A stretch of DNA of 21,471 nucleotides from contig CALHVK010000033.1 in NCBI GenBank assembly GCA_938039195.1, forward strand, positions 1-21,471, written 5' to 3'. This DNA is from an uncultured Carnobacteriaceae bacterium. GTDB taxonomy: Bacteria; Bacillota; Bacilli; Lactobacillales; Aerococcaceae. A program made the translations under genes and the position numbers. Numbering within the stretch: position 1 is the stretch's first letter; every line of letters starts with the position of its first letter. Below the pieces are notes generated by a model, which was not told the DNA's origin, did not search any database, and saw only the letters and a list, made by a program, of their open reading frames with translations. Of the stretch, positions 14,490 to 19,740 are shown one piece after another.

Positions 14490-14503
14490 TGTAAGCGCTT
14501 GAT
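14490..14503 (+). promoter_or_regulatory. cre-like site (CcpA) at the glycerate operon promoter
   Basis: TGTAAGCGCTTGAT contains the AAGCGCTT core. It differs from a full cre (TGWAANCGNTNWCA) only near the 3' end. It overlaps the extended -10, so CcpA binding would block RNA polymerase. A weaker AAGCGCT site is at 14425-14431. Confidence 0.6.
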
Positions 14504-14508
14504 ATAAT
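14500..14508 (+). promoter_or_regulatory. Extended -10 promoter of the glycerate kinase-permease operon
   Basis: TGaTATAAT, a consensus extended -10, has no good -35 (TATTTT at 17 bp). The ATG is 28 nt downstream. Confidence 0.7.
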
Positions 14509-14536
14509 GGTTTTACAATATTAAGGAGGGATGAAA

Positions 14537-15688
14537 ATGAAAGTAGTCGTTGCTATCGATTCATTAAAAGGTAGCTTATCTTCACTGGAAGCGGGTCAGG
14601 CCATCAAGAAAGGCGTTCAGGTCGTATACCCCAATGCCGATGTAGTTGTTCGCCCACTTGCGGACGGTGGTGAAGGGACCGTTGAAGCATTAGCCATCGG
14701 TATGGGCGGCGAGCTCGTGAGCGTTACTGTGACAGGGCCTCTTGGAGAACCTGTAACTGCCGAGTACGGAATCTTAAAAGCGGACGGAACACGTCCAAAA
14801 ACGGCGATTATCGAAATGTCTGCAGCTGCTGGGATTACGCTGGTTCCTGATGACAAGCGCAATCCAATGCATACGACCACTTACGGTGTCGGCGAATTAA
14901 TTAAAGATGCCATCGATAATGGTTGTCGTCATTTTATCGTGGGAATTGGCGGCAGTGCCACAAACGATGGTGGTATCGGGATGTTACAAGCTCTCGGATA
15001 TGAATTTCTAGATAAAGAAGGTGCTCCTGTTGGGTATGGAGGCGCGGGTCTTCAATCGATTGCTCGCATTAAGACTGACAATGTTCTAGCAGAGTTGAAA
15101 GACTGTACCTTCCGCGTGGCTTGTGACGTAACAAATCCGCTCTGTGGTCCAATGGGGTCAAGTGCGATTTACGGTCCACAAAAAGGGGCCACTCCTGAAA
15201 TGGTAGAAGAACTCGACGAGGCACTTCTCCACTATGCAGAACTATCAAAAGAAACTTTTGACCATGCTGACCGCCTCTACCCAGGTACGGGTGCAGCCGG
15301 AGGAATGGGATTTGCGTTTCTCACTTATACAAATGCAGTTCTAGAGAGCGGCATCAAGATTGTCCTTGAAGAAACAGGGCTTGAAGAAGTGATGAAGGAT
15401 GCCGACTTTGTCATCACAGGCGAAGGTCGCTTAGATAGTCAAACTGCTCAGGGTAAAGCTCCAATCGGCGTTGCTCATCTTGCGAAAAAACACGGCAAGA
15501 AAGTACTCGCCTTTGCAGGCTGCCTCACACCAGACGCGGGTGTATGTAACGAGAACGGAATCGATGCCTTCTTCCCTATCTTACGAAGAGTCATTACCGT
15601 TCAAGAAGCAATGGAAAAAGAAACGGCGCGCGAAAACATGATTCGTAGCGTTGAACAAGTATTTCGTTTAATTCAATCAATTCAATAG
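14537..15688 (+). CDS. Glycerate kinase (GarK/GlxK family)
   Basis: 383 residues, normal for the family. I start at the second ATG (14537), which lies seven bases after AGGAGG. The ATG at 14531 is almost on top of the ribosome site. Family marks are the N-terminal MKVVVAIDSLKGSLSS, LADGGEGT (41-48), VGIGGSATNDGG (135-146), a CDVTNPLCGP segment, GTGAAGGMGFA, and ITGEGRLDSQTAQGK (about 298-312). It phosphorylates D-glycerate with ATP, usually to 2-phosphoglycerate in this family, which feeds lower glycolysis. The permease gene follows after 12 bp, so uptake and phosphorylation are co-expressed. The promoter overlaps a cre-like site. Confidence 0.93.
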   Translation: MKVVVAIDSLKGSLSSLEAGQAIKKGVQVVYPNADVVVRPLADGGEGTVEALAIGMGGELVSVTVTGPLGEPVTAEYGILKADGTRPKTAIIEMSAAAGITLVPDDKRNPMHTTTYGVGELIKDAIDNGCRHFIVGIGGSATNDGGIGMLQALGYEFLDKEGAPVGYGGAGLQSIARIKTDNVLAELKDCTFRVACDVTNPLCGPMGSSAIYGPQKGATPEMVEELDEALLHYAELSKETFDHADRLYPGTGAAGGMGFAFLTYTNAVLESGIKIVLEETGLEEVMKDADFVITGEGRLDSQTAQGKAPIGVAHLAKKHGKKVLAFAGCLTPDAGVCNENGIDAFFPILRRVITVQEAMEKETARENMIRSVEQVFRLIQSIQ

Positions 15689-15700
15689 GAGGAAACCAAA

Positions 15701-16966
15701 ATGACAGCACCAACCTTTTCAACATTAGGAGCCTTAATTGGGCTCGTACTGGCCATTATTTTAATTGTTAAAAAAGTTCATCCAGCCTACAGTTTAATCT
15801 TCGGTGCTCTTATCGGAGGATTAATTGGCGGTGGTGGGCTTACGGATACTGTAAAAGCCATGGTTACTGGCGCACAAAGCATGATGTCTCCTGTCCTTCG
15901 TATCATGACGAGTGGGATTTTAGCTGGGGCGTTAATTAAGACGGGGTCGGCTGAAACGATTGCTGATACGATTGTTAAGAAACTCGGTCAAAAACGTGCG
16001 ATTGCAGCGATTGCGATTGCGACAATGATTATTTGTGCCGTTGGGGTCTTCATCGATATTGCCGTTATCACAGTAGCTCCAATTGCCATCGCCATTGCGA
16101 AAAAAGCAAACCTTTCTAAAGCAGGGATTTTATTAGCGATGATTGGTGGAGGTAAAGCCGGAAACATTATTTCACCAAACCCGAATACGATTGCCGCATC
16201 CGAAGCATTCGGAATCGACCTTACAGCGTTGATGGTGAAAAACTTAATTCCTGCCTTTGTCGCATTATTCGTGGCAATCATTCTTGCTGGACTCCTTGCT
16301 AAAAAAGGCGGCGGGCATGAATTTGACGGCGTAGACGAATCTGGAACAAGTGGCGTGTCTCTCTCCTTCTTGAAAGCCATGCTTGGACCAATCGTTGTAA
16401 TCGCCCTTCTTGCACTTCGCTCGATTGCTGGCATTAGCGTGGATCCATTAATCGCACTTCCTCTTGGTGGTTTAGTGACGATTCTTGTAACTGGGCATGC
16501 GAAAAACACGGTTGAATTCACTGAATTCGGTCTTAGCAAAGTTATCGGTGTATCGATTCTTTTAATCGGTACTGGTACCATTGCTGGAATTATCAAAGCT
16601 TCTGCATTGCAAGTCGATATGATCGCTCTTCTTGAAGCAATGAACATGCCAGCCTTCGTCTTAGCTCCACTTTCTGGTATTTTAATGGGGGCTGCGACAG
16701 CTTCAACAACTGCCGGTTCAACCATTGCGTCTCAAACCTTCTCAGGTCCATTGACAGCAGCGGGCGTTCCAGCCGTGTCAGCAGCAGCGATGATTCACGC
16801 AGGGGCAACTGTGCTCGACTCACTTCCACATGGTTCATTCTTCCATGCAACAGGCGGTTCTGTCTTCATGGCGATTGAAGATCGTATGAAATTAATCCCT
16901 TATGAAGCCATCGTTGGTTTATCTAGCACGATTGTCGCAACAATCCTTTACTTGATTGGCTTCTAA
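15701..16966 (+). CDS. GntP-family permease, probably for glycerate
   Basis: 421 residues, almost entirely hydrophobic with about 10-12 membrane segments. AGGAGG lies eight bases before the ATG. Gluconate/GntP family features are the Gly-rich first loop (FGALIGGLIGGGG), GVFIDIAVITVAPIAIAIAKK, the GGGKAGNIISPNPNTIAASE motif (about 148-167), and a late segment GAATASTTAGSTIASQTF. These are proton-coupled sugar-acid importers. The link to a glycerate kinase gene makes glycerate the likely substrate; gluconate would need a gluconate kinase, which is absent here. A bidirectional terminator closes the operon. A 245-codon open frame on the opposite strand is a by-product of its base composition. Confidence 0.88.
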   Translation: MTAPTFSTLGALIGLVLAIILIVKKVHPAYSLIFGALIGGLIGGGGLTDTVKAMVTGAQSMMSPVLRIMTSGILAGALIKTGSAETIADTIVKKLGQKRAIAAIAIATMIICAVGVFIDIAVITVAPIAIAIAKKANLSKAGILLAMIGGGKAGNIISPNPNTIAASEAFGIDLTALMVKNLIPAFVALFVAIILAGLLAKKGGGHEFDGVDESGTSGVSLSFLKAMLGPIVVIALLALRSIAGISVDPLIALPLGGLVTILVTGHAKNTVEFTEFGLSKVIGVSILLIGTGTIAGIIKASALQVDMIALLEAMNMPAFVLAPLSGILMGAATASTTAGSTIASQTFSGPLTAAGVPAVSAAAMIHAGATVLDSLPHGSFFHATGGSVFMAIEDRMKLIPYEAIVGLSSTIVATILYLIGF

Positions 16967-16997
16967 ACGTAAAACAGTATATCTGTTAAAAAAATAC

Positions 16998-17029
16998 GCG
17001 GAAGAGAATACTATTCTCTTCCGCTTTTT
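16998..17029. terminator. Bidirectional terminator after the permease gene
   Basis: A perfect 12-bp stem (16998-17009 with 17013-17024) has a 3-nt loop. TTTTT follows on the plus strand, and an A7 run (16988-16994) gives a T tract on the minus strand. It serves the permease gene and the convergent gene ending at 17039. Confidence 0.92.
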
Positions 17030-17038
17030 CTATATCAT

Positions 17039-17428
17039 TTATTGATTCTTTTCTTTTATTAATTGCTCTAACTGAGGAGACCAACCTCCTCCACCAGAAA
17101 CTAATTTTCCATCAAAGTCTTGTTTATGTAAAAATACAGATACTGTATACTCTTTATGATCATTTACAAACAAATACACAATAATCCCACCCATCGGATT
17201 CTTTTCAAAGGATGAAATTTCATATGATTGAATCACTCCGTCTGGTGTAAAAGCATCTTTATCAATATACTTTAAATCTTTCTCGTATACTTTCCTAGCT
17301 TCTTCACTATTTACAATAGAACTCATCTTCATTTGTTCTGTATATCTCATAGCTTTAAAACAAACAAATACAACAGCCACTACTACAAGGAATGCAGCTA
17401 AACCTTTTCCCATCCGTTTAAACATCAT
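17039..17428 (-). CDS. DUF1310-like membrane-anchored protein
   Basis: 129 residues. One N-terminal membrane segment (about 9-27) is followed by a small domain that should lie outside the cell. The segment from NSEEARKVYEKDLKYID through PDGVIQSYEI, NPMGGIIVYLFVN and KLVSGGGG resembles the DUF1310 family of streptococci and Listeria, whose function is unknown. Two adjacent ATGs are possible (17428 and 17425); AAAGGGG is rather far upstream (9-11 bases), so translation may be weak. It has its own extended -10 promoter and shares the bidirectional terminator. The family call is from memory of its motif pattern and needs a profile search. Confidence 0.75.
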   Translation of the reverse strand: MMFKRMGKGLAAFLVVVAVVFVCFKAMRYTEQMKMSSIVNSEEARKVYEKDLKYIDKDAFTPDGVIQSYEISSFEKNPMGGIIVYLFVNDHKEYTVSVFLHKQDFDGKLVSGGGGWSPQLEQLIKEKNQ

Positions 17429-17461
17429 CGTTGTAAACCCCTTTTTATCGTCGTCAGGTAT

Positions 17462-17470
17462 AGTATAACA
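17462..17470 (-). promoter_or_regulatory. Extended -10 promoter of the DUF1310-like gene
   Basis: TGtTATACT on the minus strand (17470-17462), 34 nt before the ATG. No clear -35 because the T tract of the yidD terminator occupies that position. Confidence 0.45.
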
Positions 17471-17484
17471 AAAACTTCAGAGAC

Positions 17485-17511
17485 AAAAAAGCCGACTATT
17501 TCTAGTCAGCT
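17485..17511 (-). terminator. Terminator overlapping the yidD stop codon
   Basis: A 9-bp stem (17490-17498 with 17503-17511, one G-T pair) has a GAAA tetraloop and is followed by six T on the minus strand. The yidD stop TAG (17504-17502) sits in the hairpin, at the foot of the loop. Confidence 0.85.
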
Positions 17512-17786
17512 GTGTCTTGTTTACTTGCATCTATAATTTTCTTACGGTAATCCTTGTTCCGTCTCAATGTGAAATAGTCTGGAACGGGATCTTGGCCACC
17601 TCTTATAAATGGATGGCATCTGCAAATGCGTCCGCATCCCATCAACACGCCTTTTAGCGCACCATGTTTTTCAACTGCCTGAATCATATAGCTCGAGCAA
17701 GTTGGTCTATAAATACACGAAGGCGGGAATAATGGAGAAATCCACTTTTGATATCCACGCACGAGTGCAATCATGATTTTTTTCAT
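17502..17786 (-). CDS. yidD: YidD, membrane protein insertion efficiency factor
   Basis: 94 residues. The family signature is complete: ALVRGYQKWISPLFPPSCIYRPTCSSYMIQAVEKHG (about 7-42), then KGVLMGCGRICRCHPF and GGQDPVPD. YidD is a small peripheral protein with an amphipathic start that assists YidC-dependent insertion of membrane proteins. In many bacteria it sits between rnpA and yidC. Here it follows a VTT-domain membrane protein gene by 15 bp on the same strand. Its own ribosome site is weak (AAGAAAG), so translation is probably coupled to that gene. Confidence 0.95.
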   Translation of the reverse strand: MKKIMIALVRGYQKWISPLFPPSCIYRPTCSSYMIQAVEKHGALKGVLMGCGRICRCHPFIRGGQDPVPDYFTLRRNKDYRKKIIDASKQDTAD

Positions 17787-17801
17787 TTCTATACTGCTTT
17801 C

Positions 17802-18410
17802 TTAATTAATAAATCTGAAGAAGGCTTCTACTCCTTCTGCTGCAATCAGTGTATAAACATATAATGTAACTGGTTTTGCGATTAAACAAATGGCCACGAA
17901 TTTCTTAAAGGTCATATGACTCAGTCCTGCGACCATACATAGGAAATCATCTGGGAATCCAGGAAGGACCATTGCCCAAAAGAAGATGCGTTCAAAATGC
18001 TTTCCTTTGTCCAAATAACCGATGTATTTATTGTACGTATCATCATCCACGAACGCCTTCGCCAACGTCTCCCCGTAGCGACGCGCTAACCAGAAGTTTA
18101 TACAAGAACCAATCATGATTCCCACAAAATTATAAATCCAGCCGTAAAGAGGCCCGAATACGATATGCCCGATGACACAGGTTAAGCCTCCCGGAATAAT
18201 CGGGTAAACCACTTGCGTAATTTGAATCAGGATGAAAATCAAAATCCCTACCCATCCGGAGTGGGCAATGCTCTGACGGAACGGTCCGTCTATAGCGAAA
18301 TAATCATTCTTGGCCACGAGCCATCCTAAAATAATCGTTAAAATAATCCCGATAATCGTTACGATACGAATGATTTTACGATTGAGTTCTATTGCTTTTT
18401 GAGTGTCCAC
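17802..18410 (-). CDS. TVP38/TMEM64 (VTT domain) membrane protein
   Basis: 202 residues. The start is GTG at 18410, with AAGGAG six bases upstream. Four to six membrane segments are visible (about 13-32, 52-72, 78-105, 135-160, 170-192). The VTT/SNARE-associated core is recognisable: ITQVVYPIIPGGLTCVIGHIVFGPLYGWIYNFVGIMIGSCINFWLARRYG, then FWAMVLPGFPDDFLCMVAGLSHM. This is the DedA-related superfamily, some members of which move lipids across membranes or affect membrane homeostasis. The specific substrate is unknown. It forms an operon with yidD, so both products act at the membrane. Confidence 0.88.
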   Translation of the reverse strand: MDTQKAIELNRKIIRIVTIIGIILTIILGWLVAKNDYFAIDGPFRQSIAHSGWVGILIFILIQITQVVYPIIPGGLTCVIGHIVFGPLYGWIYNFVGIMIGSCINFWLARRYGETLAKAFVDDDTYNKYIGYLDKGKHFERIFFWAMVLPGFPDDFLCMVAGLSHMTFKKFVAICLIAKPVTLYVYTLIAAEGVEAFFRFIN

Positions 18411-18439
18411 GATGTACTCCTTTTTTTGTTGTTACATGC

Positions 18440-18448
18440 ATTATAACA
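18440..18448 (-). promoter_or_regulatory. Extended -10 promoter of the VTT gene-yidD operon
   Basis: TGtTATAAT on the minus strand (18448-18440). A TTGCTAA/TTAGCAA inverted repeat lies just upstream. Confidence 0.65.
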
Positions 18449-18452
18449 GAGA

Positions 18453-18473
18453 TTGCTAAAAGTTCCTTAGCAA
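18453..18473 (-). other. Inverted repeat TTGCTAA-N7-TTAGCAA
   Basis: 7-bp arms (18453-18459 and 18467-18473) lie between the thioesterase stop and the VTT gene -10. It lacks a T run, so it is either a weak terminator of the thioesterase gene or an operator in the -35 region of the next promoter. Confidence 0.45.
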
Positions 18474-18489
18474 CTTTCTTAGATTTTGT

Positions 18490-19023
18490 TTAAGATTCAT
18501 TCTCTTCTAAATTCCAAGGCTTCACAACCGTGATATGTTCCATCAAGGCTTCTTGTCGACCAAGTTGCTCCAAGCGGGCCTTACGACGTTCTTCGTAGCC
18601 GCTGCAGATGAATTTCTCTTCATCGGTTTCTGGAACGATGGCATCCACTGTAAAATCCGTTTCGCCTTCACGAGGAAGTGCCACAAATGTCCAAAAGCTT
18701 GTCGCCGCTAAATAGCGCTCTCCGTTCAAGACATCTTCTCCGACCACTTTACAGAAGACTTCCACACTCTTCTTCCCTGTCCCTGAGATATACGTCTCTA
18801 CGCAGACAGAATGTCCTAATGGAAGTGGTTTTAAATAATTCATCGCGTCCACCGATGCAGTTACCGCAAGACGACGACAATGACGGGATACAGTAATTGA
18901 CGCACAGTCATCAATAATTCGTGTTAAATTCCCTCCGAATAGCGTGTTATGCATATTCACATCGAATGGGAAAATTCTACGCGCTTGAATCGCACGTGTT
19001 TGGCTACATGTTTTTGTACTCAT
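18490..19023 (-). CDS. Hotdog-fold acyl-CoA thioesterase (YkhA/YciA-like)
   Basis: 177 residues. The ATG is preceded by AAGGAG at eight bases. The hotdog domain spans about 12-120. It carries FPFDVNMHNTLFGGNLTRIIDDCASITVSRHC, the Asn-x-x-x-Gly-Gly-x-x helix with the expected catalytic Asp (D38/D39), then VDAMNYLKPLPLGHSV and a beta-strand rich region. The tail after 130 is charged and helical (EERRKARLEQLGRQEAL). It hydrolyses acyl-CoA thioesters in the cytoplasm; chain preference cannot be read. It has its own promoter and is a single gene. Confidence 0.88.
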   Translation of the reverse strand: MSTKTCSQTRAIQARRIFPFDVNMHNTLFGGNLTRIIDDCASITVSRHCRRLAVTASVDAMNYLKPLPLGHSVCVETYISGTGKKSVEVFCKVVGEDVLNGERYLAATSFWTFVALPREGETDFTVDAIVPETDEEKFICSGYEERRKARLEQLGRQEALMEHITVVKPWNLEENES

Positions 19024-19054
19024 TTGATTAACTCCTTGGATAGTTTACTGTTCT

Positions 19055-19083
19055 ATTCTAACATGAATCCAAAACGCGTTCAA
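19055..19083 (-). promoter_or_regulatory. Promoter of the thioesterase gene
   Basis: -35 TTGAAC (19083-19078), 17-bp spacer, extended -10 TGtTAGAAT (19063-19055) on the minus strand. The remaining stretch up to the next terminator (19084-19169) holds only a small ATCC-TTC-GGAT hairpin at 19113-19123 and no gene that I can support. Confidence 0.7.
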
Positions 19084-19169
19084 AGACACTAGATTAAATG
19101 AGATTTCGGAGAATCCTTCGGATTAAATTATAATAGCCGTAACGTTGCACCGGTTCGAGCGTTCAGTAG

Positions 19170-19192
19170 AAAAAAGACCCACAGCGTGAGTC
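19170..19192 (-). terminator. Terminator of the rpsN operon
   Basis: Stem GACTCAC/GTGGGTC (19192-19186 with 19182-19176, one T-G pair), 3-nt loop, then six T on the minus strand. It lies 12 nt after the stop of the 36-aa gene. Confidence 0.85.
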
Positions 19193-19204
19193 CAGTTTTT
19201 CCTG

Positions 19205-19315
19205 TTATTTTTTCTTTGCGCGTTTTGCTTCGTGGATGAGCTTTAACGCTCTCTTTCTTGTTTTGATGTTTGGGCTCTTCATTTGACGATAGGCCGTTGC
19301 TAAATCTTGTTTCAT
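19205..19315 (-). CDS. 36-aa basic protein downstream of rpsN (possible metal-homeostasis small protein)
   Basis: The ATG at 19315 has GGAGGT eight bases upstream, the best ribosome site in this operon. The product starts MKQDLATAYRQMKSPNIKTR and ends RAKKK. Fourteen of 36 residues are Lys, Arg or His, and it is predicted helical. It lies 17 bp behind rpsN and just before the operon terminator. I recall small proteins of this type (SPNIKTRKRALK-like) next to rpsN in other Lactobacillales, where they are labelled putative metal-homeostasis proteins; the label rests on context. The Zur box upstream of rpsN would place it under zinc control. RNA or ribosome binding is equally possible from its charge. 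Confidence 0.82.
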   Translation of the reverse strand: MKQDLATAYRQMKSPNIKTRKRALKLIHEAKRAKKK

Positions 19316-19332
19316 TGACAGTACCTCCTCTT

Positions 19333-19602
19333 CTACCAGCTTGCTTTTTGAACGCCTGGAATCAATCCTTGATGCGCTAATTCTCTAAACTTAATACGAG
19401 ACATTCCAAATTTACGCATCACTCCTCTTGGGCGACCATCGATTTCATCTCTACGGTTGAGACGGTTCGGGTTGGAATCTTTAGGGAGTTTTCTTAGCCC
19501 TTCAATGTCGCCAGCTTGCTTTAATGCATAGCGTTTTTCAGCGTAACGTTCGATGAGCGCTTGCTGTTTGTGATACTTTGCTATTTTAGATTTCTTTGCC
19601 AT
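19333..19602 (-). CDS. rpsN: Ribosomal protein S14, zinc-independent form
   Basis: 89 residues. The sequence runs MAKKSKIAKYHKQQALIERY, then RLNRRDEIDGRPRGVMRKFGMSRIKFRELAHQGLIPGVQKASW. It lacks the CxxC pairs of the 61-residue zinc form, so it is the longer zinc-free S14. This paralogue replaces the zinc form in 30S subunits when zinc is scarce. The upstream Zur box at the transcription start fits that role. The ribosome site is weak (AAGAGAAG). It is co-transcribed with the 36-aa gene. Confidence 0.96.
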   Translation of the reverse strand: MAKKSKIAKYHKQQALIERYAEKRYALKQAGDIEGLRKLPKDSNPNRLNRRDEIDGRPRGVMRKFGMSRIKFRELAHQGLIPGVQKASW

Positions 19603-19619
19603 TTTCTTCTCTTCTTTCT

Positions 19620-19640
19620 AAATCGAAATAATTACGTTTT
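19620..19640. promoter_or_regulatory. Zur box upstream of rpsN
   Basis: Read on the minus strand, AAAACGTAATTATTTCGATT plus a final T matches the Bacillus-type Zur palindrome (AAATCGTAATNATTACGATT plus T) at 19 of 21 positions. It lies just downstream of the -10 over the predicted start site, so zinc-loaded Zur would block transcription. Confidence 0.8.
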
Positions 19641-19642
19641 AC

Positions 19643-19671
19643 ATTGTATCAATTGTTCCTTTTAAAATCAA
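19643..19671 (-). promoter_or_regulatory. Promoter of the rpsN operon
   Basis: -35 TTGATT (19671-19666), 17-bp spacer, extended -10 TGaTACAAT (19651-19643) on the minus strand, immediately upstream of the Zur box. Confidence 0.7.
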
Positions 19672-19700
19672 GTGGTTTAAACTCTCTTTTTAGACAAAAG

Positions 19701-19729
19701 AAAAAGCCTAGGTCCATAACCTAGACTTT
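19701..19729 (-). terminator. Terminator of the LPNTG surface protein gene
   Basis: An 11-bp stem (19703-19713 with 19719-19729, one wobble pair) has a 5-nt loop, then TTTTTC on the minus strand. It starts 11 nt after the stop codon. Confidence 0.85.
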
Positions 19730-19740
19730 TCTTCATTGCA

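Noticed and set aside
15988..16725. 245-codon open frame antisense to the permease gene
   Set aside because: No ribosome site or promoter. It is a shadow caused by the Ala/Ile/Gly-rich codons of the membrane protein.
19149..19162. tRNA-like T-arm word GGTTCGAGC
   Set aside because: No acceptor, D or anticodon arms can be formed around it.
19111..19165. Possible degenerate copy of the A/B/C element (shares GAATCCTTCGGAT with C and TGCACCGG with A)
   Set aside because: A shared 13-mer is expected by chance in a window this size, and no arms or GAATTA/TTTGAA blocks are present.
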